Part shown: in pieces, positions 17,806 through 25,925 of the stretch | Position numbering within the stretch: the stretch's first letter is position 1 | Layout of the letters: each line of letters opens with the position of its first letter | NCBI RefSeq assembly: GCF_002899455.1 | Contig: NZ_PPFB01000001.1 | Coordinates: 868,001 to 932,000 of the forward strand | Direction: 5' to 3' | Length of the DNA stretch: 64,000 nucleotides | Origin: Streptomyces sp. DH-12 | Lineage (GTDB): Bacteria; Actinomycetota; Actinomycetes; Streptomycetales; Streptomycetaceae | Position numbers and translations under genes: made by a program | The notes under the pieces: generated by a model | What the model saw: only the letters and a program-made list of their open reading frames with translations | Told to the model about the DNA's origin: nothing | Database searches by the model: none

Positions 17806-19941
17806 TCAGCCCGTGCCGGGCCTGCGCTCGGCCCGCACCGGGTCCTTCGCCACCACGAACTCGCTCCACACGCACTTGCCGCCGCCGCGCGCCTCCACCC
17901 CCCACAGGTCGGTGAGCGTCTCCACCAGCAGCAGGCCCCGGCCGGAGACGCCCGCCTCGCCCGCCTCCCTGCGGCGCGGCAGCGCGCTGGAGGAGTCCTC
18001 GACCTCCACCCGCAGCCGCCGTTCGGCGCCGTCGAGCACCCGGAGCGTGACCTGCGCGGCCCCCTCGGTGTGCATCAGCACGTTGGTGATCACCTCGTCG
18101 GCGACCAGTTCGATCTCGTCGGCCCGGTCGCGGGCGCCCCACGCGACGGCCGCGGTGCGGATCATGCGCCGGGTGTCGGAGAGCGCCTCCGGGTCGCCGG
18201 GCGGCACCAGCTGCTTGAGCCGGCCGCCGGAGCGCGGCCCCTCCGGTTCGCGGCGGCGCAGCAGGAGCAGCGCCACGTCGTCGTCGCCTCCGCGCCCCTC
18301 GGCCACGTCGATCAGCCGGTCGGCGAGGTCGCGTACGTCGTCGGGGCCGGCGGCGATCAGCGCGGCGAGGGTCTCCACGCCGTCGTCGAGGTCCGCGCCG
18401 GGCTGTTCGACCAGGCCGTCGGTGCACAGCACCAGGGTGTCGCCCGGCTCCAGCTCTATCGTCCCGACCGGGTAGTCGAGCCCGCCGAACTCGGCGGACA
18501 GGCCGAGCGGCAGCCCGCCGGGGACGGGCACCCGGCGGCAGGAGCCGTCGGCGCGGCGCACCATCGGATCGATGTGCCCGGCGCGGACCACCTGGATGAC
18601 GCCGGTGGACAGGTCGACCTCGGCGTACAGGCAGGTCGCGGAGCGGTCGGTGTCGAGTTCGTGCAGGAAGACGGAGGCACGGGCCATCACGGTGGCCGGC
18701 GTGTGCCCCTCGGCGGCGTAGGCGCGCAGCACGATGCGGAGCTGACCCATGACGGCGGCGGCGTGCGTGTCATGGCCCTGGACGTCCCCGATGACGGCGC
18801 CGACCCGGCTGCCGCCGGTGGGGCTGCCGCCGGGCAACGGGATCAGGTCGTACCAGTCGCCGCCGATGTCCCGGCCGAAGGCGCCGCCGAAGGAGGCGGC
18901 GCGGTAACGGACCGCGAGGTCGGCGCCGGGCACGCTGGGGATGGTGCGGGGCAGCATCGCCTGCTGGAGCCCTTGGGCGAGGTCCATCTCCTGCTCGTAG
19001 AACATCGCGCGCTGCAGGCTCTGGGAGATGCTGCTGCCGAGCGCGACGAGGATGTTGCGTTCCTCGGCGGAGAAGCCGCGCCGGTCGCTGTAGAGCAGGC
19101 CCATCGCGCCGATGGGGCGGGCCTGCGCGATGAGCGGCAGATAGGCGGCCGAGGTGATGTTCAGGCCGGTGATGCCCCGCCACAGCTCCGGGTAGCGCTC
19201 GGCGAACTCCTCCGGGGACTCGATGAAGCGCGGGCTGAGGGTGCGCACCGCCTCGCTCATCGGGTACGGCTCGTCGATCCGGGTGAGTTCGGTGCCGGGG
19301 ACGAAGCTGCCCGCGGGACCTTCCGCGATGAGCCGGATGTGCCCGGCCTCGACCAGTCCCATCACCAGGCTGGTCGCGCCCAGATGGGTGAGGCCGTGGG
19401 TGTCCTTGAGGACGTCGATGACGTCCTGCACGGTCCGGGCGTGGGCGAGCGCGGCGGTGGTCAGCTGGACCACGTTGGTCTGCTGGCGGCGCAGGGCCTC
19501 CTGGAGGGCCTGGTCGCGCCGGTCGCCGCTGTCGCGCAGCTCCTGGGTGGCGTCGCGGACGATGCCGATGATGCGGTGGGGCCGGCCGGCCGGGTCCCGC
19601 CGGATGTAGCCCTGGGTGTGGGTCCAGCGCAGGGAGCCGTCGCGGCGGCGGAGGCGGAAGTAGGCGCCGTAGTTCTCCTCGCCGCTGTTGAGCGCGCGGG
19701 CCACGACGGCGTCGAGCCGCCGCGCCTCCGCGGGCGGGACGCGGCCGGCGAGGGTCTCCGGGCGGTCGTCGTACTCGTCGGGGCGCACGTCGAAGATCTC
19801 GTGCGCCTGGGCGTCCATCTGCATCACCCCGGCGTCCAGGTCCCAGTCGAAACTGCCCATGCGGTTGAGCGCCAGGATCGGATCCGGGTGTTCCGGCCAG
19901 TCGTCCGGGAGTGACAGGGGGCTCGCTCCCCGATCAGCCAT
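17806..19941 (-). CDS. PAS-GAF-SpoIIE phosphatase with HATPase_c domain
   Basis: 711 residues, cytoplasmic. A PAS fold (about 35-150; GSFDWDLDAGVMQMD...LRWTHTQGYIRRD) is followed by a GAF domain (about 175-320). The SpoIIE/PPM serine phosphatase (about 345-560) carries the metal-binding motifs DIGGDWYD, IGDVQGHD, LCTDGLVE and GGDDDVALLLL. The HATPase_c anti-sigma-kinase-like domain (about 590-690) has EIELVADEVITNVLMHTEG and GRGLLLVETL. Fusions of a PP2C phosphatase with an RsbW-like kinase are typical of Streptomyces partner-switching systems acting on anti-anti-sigma proteins; the target is not encoded nearby. Start ATG 19941 with AAGGTGG upstream. The 273 bp beyond it hold no gene. Confidence 0.9.
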   Translation of the reverse strand: MADRGASPLSLPDDWPEHPDPILALNRMGSFDWDLDAGVMQMDAQAHEIFDVRPDEYDDRPETLAGRVPPAEARRLDAVVARALNSGEENYGAYFRLRRRDGSLRWTHTQGYIRRDPAGRPHRIIGIVRDATQELRDSGDRRDQALQEALRRQQTNVVQLTTAALAHARTVQDVIDVLKDTHGLTHLGATSLVMGLVEAGHIRLIAEGPAGSFVPGTELTRIDEPYPMSEAVRTLSPRFIESPEEFAERYPELWRGITGLNITSAAYLPLIAQARPIGAMGLLYSDRRGFSAEERNILVALGSSISQSLQRAMFYEQEMDLAQGLQQAMLPRTIPSVPGADLAVRYRAASFGGAFGRDIGGDWYDLIPLPGGSPTGGSRVGAVIGDVQGHDTHAAAVMGQLRIVLRAYAAEGHTPATVMARASVFLHELDTDRSATCLYAEVDLSTGVIQVVRAGHIDPMVRRADGSCRRVPVPGGLPLGLSAEFGGLDYPVGTIELEPGDTLVLCTDGLVEQPGADLDDGVETLAALIAAGPDDVRDLADRLIDVAEGRGGDDDVALLLLRRREPEGPRSGGRLKQLVPPGDPEALSDTRRMIRTAAVAWGARDRADEIELVADEVITNVLMHTEGAAQVTLRVLDGAERRLRVEVEDSSSALPRRREAGEAGVSGRGLLLVETLTDLWGVEARGGGKCVWSEFVVAKDPVRAERRPGTG

Positions 19942-20192
19942 GGGGCCACCTTGCCAGGATTCGGGCGATTCTTCGACCGCTGGGACACCTGGGACACGGG
20001 CGTCCCGGGTCACCCGGTGGGACACGGGACGTCACAGGCGGCGGGGAGGCACGAGGGCCGGAAGCGGACGCGGGACCGGTGCGGCGGAGGAAGAGGGGCG
20101 CGGTCGTGAAGTGGTCCGGCGCGACCGGGTACCGGACCGGCCGGCTGGTCCTCGGAAGGAGCCGGAGGCGCCCGCCTGGCCGCGGCGCGGCC

Positions 20193-20209
20193 GCTCCCCC
20201 AGGGGGAGC
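20193..20209 (-). terminator. Hairpin after the DUF3291 gene
   Basis: GCTCCCCC-A-GGGGGAGC lies 6 bp past the stop of the leftward DUF3291 gene. The 8-bp arms are separated by a single base, so the real loop takes the innermost pairs. Plausible terminator. Confidence 0.45.
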
Positions 20210-20214
20210 CCGGG

Positions 20215-20646
20215 TCAGCGGGCCTCCGGCGTCTGGCTGCGGCCCTCCGCGTCGGCACGGGCCTGCTCCTCGAGCCGGCGCTCGGCCTCCGCCCAGTCGA
20301 TCGGCAGTGCGTCGGCCGGCACCTCCCAGAAGGTGAAGGTCGAGGTGCGCATGGTGTCCCGCAGACCGGTCATGACGCTCTTGTGCGGCTCGGTGCGGGC
20401 GTAGGTGTAGAGGGCCTCGCGGCTCTCCCACGCGGACAGGGTGAGGAAGGTCCGGCGCAGCGGCCTGGCCACCAGGGAGGCGCCGAGCGCCCCGGGCGCC
20501 CGGCGCACCTGACCCCATGCGGCGAGGGACTTCCGGAAGAACCGGGGGACGTCCTTCAGTGACCGCACTTCGAAGCGGGAGGCCATGACGTAGGCCTCCG
20601 TGTCGGGCCGGGCCGGGTGGGGTGTGACCCAGGGAAGAGTGGGCAC
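20215..20646 (-). CDS. DUF3291 / spheroidene-monooxygenase-like protein
   Basis: 143 residues with the dimeric alpha-beta barrel pattern of DUF3291: YVMASRFEVRSLKDVPRFFR, the TFLTLSAWESREALYTYART strand-helix, HKSVMTGLRDTMRTSTFTFWEVP. Relatives include haem-dependent monooxygenase-like proteins, but no catalytic residue can be named. GTG 20646 is favoured because GGAGG lies about 10 nt upstream; a GTG at 20679 would lie inside the operator. A 39-bp palindrome (20668-20706) covers its leader/promoter, so the gene is tightly regulated. Confidence 0.7.
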   Translation of the reverse strand: MPTLPWVTPHPARPDTEAYVMASRFEVRSLKDVPRFFRKSLAAWGQVRRAPGALGASLVARPLRRTFLTLSAWESREALYTYARTEPHKSVMTGLRDTMRTSTFTFWEVPADALPIDWAEAERRLEEQARADAEGRSQTPEAR

Positions 20647-20667
20647 GGTGCTCTCGCCTCCATAGTT

Positions 20668-20706
20668 GGGTAGTGACACTATCCATGTTAGAGAGTGCCA
20701 CTACCC
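20668..20706. promoter_or_regulatory. 39-bp interrupted palindrome in front of the DUF3291 gene
   Basis: The left arm GGGTAGTGACACTATC and right arm GAGAGTGCCACTACCC are near-perfect reverse complements (14 of 16 positions) around a 7-bp centre. The inner AGTGnCACT repeats resemble TetR-family operators. It lies between the RBS of the DUF3291 gene and its likely promoter. No regulator gene is next to it. Confidence 0.65.
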
Positions 20707-21112
20707 GACGCCAGGGGAAAATGGGGACGCACGTGAGGATCTCGGAGCCGAGCCGCCGCGGCGGTCACGCATCACCTGCGGGCGGTCCTGCCGGCCTTCC
20801 CGCTGGAGCCGGCACCGACGGCCCCGCGCCGGCTCGCCCAGAGAACGGGCCGGCACTCCGCCAGGCGACCTCCCGGACACCGGTGGCGGACGTCAGACGC
20901 CCGAGTCATGTCCCATTGCCCCGACGGGCGTTCACGACCTAGGGTCGGAGACGTGACTGCCGGGTCGGCCATGGGCCTCACACGAAAGGCGCTCCCGGCT
21001 CCGGAGTGAGTCCGGGGCGGGCGCGTGCGCCTCCGTCGTCGGTCGTTCCTTCCGCCCGCCGTGCTTCCGCCGGCGGGGATCGACGATCCGACTCCTGAGA
21101 CGGGAGACAGCC
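20707..21112. other. Intergenic region, no gene seen
   Basis: 406 bp between the DUF3291 operator and the VOC gene. Short open frames exist on both strands but none has a good RBS or a recognisable product; the longest rightward one begins inside the palindrome and is arginine/proline-rich as expected for a shadow frame. A deleted regulator gene could have stood here. Confidence 0.4.
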
Positions 21113-21508
21113 ATGTCCGCAGCACCGCACATCCAGTTGGACCACACCGTCGTCCACGCCCGTGACCCCAGACGCTCCGCCGAGTTCCTCGCCGGGATCC
21201 TGGGCCTGGAGGTGGGGGCGCCGTTCGGCCCGTTCCTCCCGGTCGACCTGGGCAACGGCGTGACCCTGGACTACTACGAGATGCGGGACGAGCCCGTGCA
21301 GTCCCAGCACTACGCGTTCCTGGTGCCCGACGAGCGGTTCGACGCCATGATCGCGCGCCTGGAGGCGGCCGGGGTGACGTACTACGCCGACCCCCGGCAC
21401 ACCGAACCAGGCCGGGTGAACGGCCTGTTCGGCGGCAAGGGCGCCTACTTCGACGACCCGGACGGCCACAACATGGAGATCATGACCCGGCCGTACGCCC
21501 GGCCCTGA
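21113..21508 (+). CDS. VOC-family (glyoxalase/bleomycin-resistance fold) protein
   Basis: 131 residues made of two beta-alpha-beta-beta-beta halves. The first starts IQLDHTVVHARDPRRSAEFLAGILGLEV and the second YAFLVPDERFDAMIARLEAAGVTYYADP. Possible metal ligands are His in QLDHTVV, Glu/Asp in LDYYEM, and the terminal YFDDPDGHNMEIM motif typical of the family. The substrate is unknown. ATG 21113 has GGGAGA upstream. Confidence 0.9.
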   Translation: MSAAPHIQLDHTVVHARDPRRSAEFLAGILGLEVGAPFGPFLPVDLGNGVTLDYYEMRDEPVQSQHYAFLVPDERFDAMIARLEAAGVTYYADPRHTEPGRVNGLFGGKGAYFDDPDGHNMEIMTRPYARP

Positions 21509-21520
21509 GCGCCGGTCCGG

Positions 21521-22003
21521 TCACAGCGACCGGTACATGATGTGCAGTCCGACCCGTCCGTGCCGGGGGTGGTCGAAGGCGTCCGGGACCGTGCCGAGGA
21601 CGGTGAAGCCGAGTGAACTCCACAGCTTCACCGCGGGGTTGGTCTCGACGACGGCGTTGAACACCATGCCCCGGTACCCGGCGTCGCGCGCCGCGGCCAG
21701 CACGTGCTCGGCCAGCAGCCGCCCGGTCCCCCGGCCCGCCCGGTCCGGGTCGACCATGAAACCGGCGTTGGCGATGTCCGCGGCGGGGCCGCCGTAGTTG
21801 GGGGTGAGATAGGCGGAGGCGACGACGGTTCCGCCGTCGTCCTCGACGACGTACACCCGCTTCGCGGGGCTCATCCACAGGGCCCGGGCGGCCTCCTCGG
21901 AGGTGCCCGGGTCCCAGGTGTAGGTCTCGCCCGCGGCGACGATGCGGTGCCAGAACGGCCAGATGCGCGGCCAGTCGTCGGGGTTCGCTTCCCTGATCAG
22001 CAT
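21521..22003 (-). CDS. GNAT-family N-acetyltransferase
   Basis: 160 residues, complete GNAT fold. It opens MLIREANPDDWPRIWPFWHR; the acetyl-CoA pyrophosphate loop is MVDPDRAGRGTGRLLAEHVL (R/Q-x-x-G-x-G/A type). It ends with MVFNAVVETNPAVKLWSSLGFTVLGTVP, the signature of PhnO/Pat-like acetyltransferases. It acts on an unknown small-molecule or protein amine. It lies immediately upstream of no partner except the 57-residue gene, which reads the same direction 52 bp away. Confidence 0.88.
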   Translation of the reverse strand: MLIREANPDDWPRIWPFWHRIVAAGETYTWDPGTSEEAARALWMSPAKRVYVVEDDGGTVVASAYLTPNYGGPAADIANAGFMVDPDRAGRGTGRLLAEHVLAAARDAGYRGMVFNAVVETNPAVKLWSSLGFTVLGTVPDAFDHPRHGRVGLHIMYRSL

Positions 22004-22054
22004 GGGGGCGAGTCTTTCAGGCCCGGTACGCGGCGAGGGTGCGGGGGTGACGTG

Positions 22055-22228
22055 TCAGTCGACGCTGGGGAGGATGTGCGGCTCCGCGAGGTCCTCCTCG
22101 TACCCGGCGAGGCGGATGGGGGCCGAGCGGGCCCACACGTCGAGGCTCCCCAGTTCCCCTGGGCGGCGGCCGGAACGCTCCATGCGTTCGTCGGGGCGCC
22201 GTTCGAGTTTCGTCTGCTCCGGTGTCAC
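22055..22228 (-). CDS. 57-residue conserved-looking small protein
   Basis: GTG 22228 is preceded by AAGGAG with ideal 6-nt spacing, and the frame ends at TGA 22055. The peptide starts VTPEQTKLERRPDERMERS and continues with LGSLDVWARSAPIRLAGYEE and DLAEPHILPSVD. Charged, Trp-containing, no membrane helix. Tiny proteins with a similar GSLDVWARSAP...EPHILPS(I/V)D ending are, from memory, common in Streptomyces; their function is unknown to me. It is probably co-transcribed with the acetyltransferase downstream. Confidence 0.7.
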   Translation of the reverse strand: MTPEQTKLERRPDERMERSGRRPGELGSLDVWARSAPIRLAGYEEDLAEPHILPSVD

Positions 22229-22448
22229 CGCGCACTCCTTATGTGTCGGTCACCCTCGGGACGTACCGCGTCGACCCTGTGGCCGGCGCCCGGCGCCCGA
22301 GCGGGTCTGTGTCCCATGCCGTTCGGGCGCGGTGGCGCCGGTCGTTCGAGGGAGAGCGGGCCGTGGTGAACCGGCCGTCCCATGACGGATCGTGGGTGCG
22401 GGTAGGACCCTTGTCGCTGCCTCCGTCCGCCCCAGAGTAACCAAATGA

Positions 22449-22473
22449 GCGGCCCCCCGCTCGATGGGGCCGC
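22449..22473. terminator. Hairpin GCGGCCCC...GGGGCCGC
   Basis: A perfect 8-bp stem with a 9-nt loop within the 418-bp gap (22229-22646) between the small-protein gene and the SDR gene. The remainder of that gap shows no convincing coding frame; it must contain the promoter of the small protein and the end of the SDR transcript. Confidence 0.5.
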
Positions 22474-22646
22474 GCACTGGCTGTAATCATCACATGACGG
22501 ATCGCCCACCATCAGGCGCTATGTCCGGGCATGCCGTGACAGAACGCACACCATAGCTCACTCGATCGGAGTACGCGCCCACCGATGTACCCGACAAGTC
22601 CGGACGCCCGGGGCGCCGTTCGGCTGCCGTCGGCCGTCCGCCGGTG

Positions 22647-24140
22647 TCACCAGCGGCCGGGCGCGTAGTCCTTCAGGAAGACGCCGTACAGGTCCTCGCC
22701 CGCCTCGCCGCGCACGATGGGGTCGTACACGCGGGCCGCGCCGTCGACCAGGTCGAGCGGGGCGTGGAAACCCTCCTCGGCGAGGCGCAGCTTGTCGAAG
22801 TGCGGACGCTCGTCGGTGATCCAGCCGGTGTCGACCGAGGTCATCAGTATCCGGTCGGTGTCGAACATCTCCTGCGCGCTGGTCCGCGTCACCATGTTCA
22901 TGGCCGCCTTGGCCGCGTTGGTGTTGGGGTGCCCCGCTCCCTTGTAGCCGCGGGCGAACACGCCCTCCATCGCGGAGACGTTGACGACGTAGGCGCGGTT
23001 CGAGGACGAGCGGCGGGCCGCCTCGGCCATCGCCGGGCGCAGCTTGCTGATCAGGATGAACGGCGCCGTGTAGTTGCAGAGCTGGGTCTCCAGCAGCTCC
23101 ACCGGGGAGATCTGCTCGATGGTCTGCACCCAGGTGTTGCTGTCGACGACGTCGGGCAGCAGGCCGCCCGCGTCGATGGCGGTGCCGTCCCGGTGCCGCT
23201 CCACGCTGGCGTTGCCCGCGACCAGCGCGAGGTCGGCCACCGCCTGCGCGTCGAGGCCGCTGGTACCGGCGGGCAGCGCGGTCAGACCGTCCACCGCACC
23301 GGAGTTGAACGCGCCGATGACGTGGTGGGCGGGCAGCTCGCCGGCCGGCAGCGGGGCGCTCTCGCCCTCGACGAGCGCGGCGTAGGCGGAGGGCAGGCGG
23401 CGCACCGTCTGGGTGGCGTTGTTGATCAGGATGTCCAGCGGGCCCTGCTCCGCGACCTGGTCGGCGAGCGCGACGACCTGGCCCGGGTCGCGCAGGTCGA
23501 TCCCGACGACCTCCAGGCGGTGGATCCAGTCCGCGGAGTCGTCCATCGCCTTGAAGCGGCGGATGGCGTCCTTGGGGAAGCGCGTGGTGACCGTGGTGTG
23601 GGCGCCGTCGCGCAGCAGCCGCAGCGCGATGTACATGCCGATCTTGGCGCGGCCGCCGGTGAGCAGCGCCCGCTTGCCGCCGAGGTCGGCGCGGGCCTCG
23701 CGGCGGGCCCGGTTCTCGGCGGCGCACTTCGGGCAGAGCTGGTGGTAGAAGTAGTCGACCTCGACGTAGCGGGTCTTGCACACGTAGCAGGAGCGGGGGC
23801 GCTGGAGTATCCCCGCGATCCGGCCCGGCTCCACGCGGGAGGAGGGCAGGATGCCCTCGGTCTCGTCGTCGATGCGCTGGGCGGAGCCGGTGGCGGTGGC
23901 CTCGGTGACCGCCTTGTCGTGCGCGGTCTTGGCGGCCCGGCGCTCCTGGCGGCGGCGCTGCTTGACCGTGCGGTAGATGTGCGAGGTGGCCCGGCGGACC
24001 GCGATCGCGTCCGGGTGGTCCACGTCGAGCCTGTCGAGCTCCTCGAGCACGCTCAGGCAGACGGCCAGCCGCTCCGGGTCGATGCCGGGCCCGTGCGCCA
24101 CCTCGTCCGTGGTGTCGGGGCCGTCCTGTGTCACCGTCAT
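22647..24140 (-). CDS. SDR-family oxidoreductase with N-terminal zinc ribbon
   Basis: 497 residues. The N-terminal 115 residues are helical and basic (TVKQRRRQERRAAKTAHDKA). They are followed by a four-cysteine zinc ribbon, CYVCKTRYVEVDYFYHQLCPKC (C-x2-C...C-x2-C, about 118-140). Then comes a short-chain dehydrogenase domain (about 155-470): dinucleotide loop LLTGGRAKIGMYIAL (TGGxxxIG), LDILINNATQTV (NNA), and YVVNVSAMEG followed by the lysine segment HPNTNAAKAAMNMV. The usual YxxxK tyrosine is not evident; the stretch GYKGAGHPNTNAAKAAM has Asn/Thr there, so catalysis is uncertain. Substrate unknown. Confidence 0.82.
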   Translation of the reverse strand: MTVTQDGPDTTDEVAHGPGIDPERLAVCLSVLEELDRLDVDHPDAIAVRRATSHIYRTVKQRRRQERRAAKTAHDKAVTEATATGSAQRIDDETEGILPSSRVEPGRIAGILQRPRSCYVCKTRYVEVDYFYHQLCPKCAAENRARREARADLGGKRALLTGGRAKIGMYIALRLLRDGAHTTVTTRFPKDAIRRFKAMDDSADWIHRLEVVGIDLRDPGQVVALADQVAEQGPLDILINNATQTVRRLPSAYAALVEGESAPLPAGELPAHHVIGAFNSGAVDGLTALPAGTSGLDAQAVADLALVAGNASVERHRDGTAIDAGGLLPDVVDSNTWVQTIEQISPVELLETQLCNYTAPFILISKLRPAMAEAARRSSSNRAYVVNVSAMEGVFARGYKGAGHPNTNAAKAAMNMVTRTSAQEMFDTDRILMTSVDTGWITDERPHFDKLRLAEEGFHAPLDLVDGAARVYDPIVRGEAGEDLYGVFLKDYAPGRW

Positions 24141-24243
24141 CGCCGCTGCCGTTCCCGCTTCGGTTCTCGCGGCGCTCCGTTCGCGTCCGCTGTCGAACGG
24201 GGGATTTTACGGAGCGCCGGGCCGCAGCACCAAACCGCTGCGC

Positions 24244-25671
24244 TCAGTGATCGCAGGCCACGGTGAGTGCTGTCACCTCCTCGGTCACCGCGCGGGCCAG
24301 CAGGCCGAGGTCCGCGACGGCCGCGCCGTCGGCCACCAGCCCGTAGTGGACGTGCCCCCGGTAGGTGGAGACGGCGACCGCGAGGGAGTGGCCGGGGGCG
24401 AGCGGCGCGAGCGGGAAGACGGCGCCGAGCGGGTCGCCGCCGAGGCGCAGGCCGAAGCCGGGCAGCGGCACGCTGGTGACCAGGACGTCGAACCAGAGCC
24501 GGGCCGCCTGCCCGAGCAGCGGTCCGCCGAGCCGGTGGCCGAGCGGCGGCACGTGCTCGGCGAGCAGGGCGACGGCGCCCGCGCCGCGGTGCGGGCCCGC
24601 CTCCTTGTTGCGGTCCATGGCGGTGCGCACCCGGGTCAGCCGGGCGAGCGGGTCCTTCTCGTCGACCGGGAGCCGCATCACGTACCCGGACAGCTGGTTG
24701 CCCTGCGGGTGGGCGGTGCGCGGGCGGCGCCGGGAGACGGGGACGAGGGCGCGCGGGGCGACGCCCTCGCTGCCGTCGCCGCGCTCGTCGAGCCAGCGGC
24801 GCAGCGCGCCGGCGACGACCGCGATGAGGACGTCGTTGACGGTGCCGCCGGCGCTCTTGCGGATGCGGTGCACGTCGTCGAGGTCGACGACGACGCCGGC
24901 GGTGCGGCGGGTGCCGCTGGGCGCGCAGGTCAGGGCGGGTGAGGAGCGCATGTCGAGGGTGGACCGGGCGACGGCGGCGCCGATGTCCAGGGCCCGGCCG
25001 GCCTCGGCGAGGGCCTCGCGCACCATGCCGGGCACCTCCCGCACGTCCGGGATGACGCCGCGGGGCGGCTCGGCGGGCCTCGGCCGGGGTGCGGGCAGGC
25101 CGGTGGGGTCCATGAGCGCGGCGGCGAGGGCGAGGGCGCGCAGTCCGTCGGCGAGGGCGTGGTGGAACTTGAACAGGACGGCGAAGCGGGCGCCGCCCTC
25201 CCCCGGCAGCACGTGCGCCTCCCAGGGCGGACGGGTGCGCTCGAGCGGGCGTCCCATCAGCTCGCCGGCGGCGGTGTGGAAGTCGGCGGCCGGCGGGTGC
25301 AGCCGGACGTGGTCCAGGGGGTCGAAGCCGGGGTCGGGCTCGCGGGCGGCGCCGCCGAAGGCGAGCGAGTGGCGTACGGCGGAGGTGAGCGGGCGGCCCA
25401 GGGCGGCCGTGAGGGGCTCGCCGGGGGCGGGCCAGGGGCGGCGCAGCGCCGACAGCGACCGCCGCAGTCCGGGCGGCTGCCAGGTGTCGCGGATGCGCAT
25501 GCGCAGCCCGGGGACGGCGGCCGCCCGCGCGGCGAGCAGGTCCGCGGCGTGGGCCGCGGCGGAGGGCGAGCCGGCCGTGAAGACGCCGAGCGCCGCGAGG
25601 TGCATGGGGTGACCGGCGGACTCTAGGTTCCAGAACGCCAGGTCGAGGGGGGCGAGCGGGTCTGCGGTCAT
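24244..25671 (-). CDS. Wax ester synthase / diacylglycerol acyltransferase (WS/DGAT)
   Basis: 475 residues, single-gene WS/DGAT acyltransferase making triacylglycerol (or wax ester) from acyl-CoA and diacylglycerol/alcohol. The catalytic motif HHALADG (HHxxxDG) lies about residue 160. Supporting family motifs are LDLAFWNLES at the start, PLERTRPPWEAHVLPG, GTVNDVLIAVVAGALRRWLDERG, and GNQLSGYVMRLPV. It usually associates with the membrane and lipid droplets; Streptomyces store TAG, precursors that can feed polyketide synthesis. ATG 25671 is the natural start. Confidence 0.92.
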   Translation of the reverse strand: MTADPLAPLDLAFWNLESAGHPMHLAALGVFTAGSPSAAAHAADLLAARAAAVPGLRMRIRDTWQPPGLRRSLSALRRPWPAPGEPLTAALGRPLTSAVRHSLAFGGAAREPDPGFDPLDHVRLHPPAADFHTAAGELMGRPLERTRPPWEAHVLPGEGGARFAVLFKFHHALADGLRALALAAALMDPTGLPAPRPRPAEPPRGVIPDVREVPGMVREALAEAGRALDIGAAVARSTLDMRSSPALTCAPSGTRRTAGVVVDLDDVHRIRKSAGGTVNDVLIAVVAGALRRWLDERGDGSEGVAPRALVPVSRRRPRTAHPQGNQLSGYVMRLPVDEKDPLARLTRVRTAMDRNKEAGPHRGAGAVALLAEHVPPLGHRLGGPLLGQAARLWFDVLVTSVPLPGFGLRLGGDPLGAVFPLAPLAPGHSLAVAVSTYRGHVHYGLVADGAAVADLGLLARAVTEEVTALTVACDH

Positions 25672-25778
25672 GGGCGGGGGCCTCGCATCGACGACGGGAA
25701 CGGATCAGCCGTCAATCGCTCCCGGCCGATTACGGTCAAGTACGATCTGGCTACCCCTAGTTAACAGCATGTGACGTC

Positions 25779-25813
25779 TCCGCCCCTTCCGCCGCCACGG
25801 CGGAAGGGGCGGA
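25779..25813 (-). terminator. Strong hairpin terminator downstream of the GH2 gene
   Basis: TCCGCCCCTTCCGCC (25779-25793), a 5-nt loop, and its exact reverse complement (25799-25813): a 15-bp perfect stem, 113 bp past the GH2 stop and upstream of the WS/DGAT promoter. Confidence 0.75.
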
Positions 25814-25925
25814 AGACCGGGTGGCGTACGGGGCCGCCGGGGCCTTCCGGCCGTCCGGCGGGGTGACGCACGCCACCCGGACGCACGCCGCCCGGACGGG
25901 CGGGCGCCCCGCCCGTCCGGGCCCG

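Noticed and set aside
20673-20942. 90-codon rightward frame that could be a TetR gene
   Set aside because: It starts inside the palindrome, has no RBS and its peptide lacks any HTH pattern.
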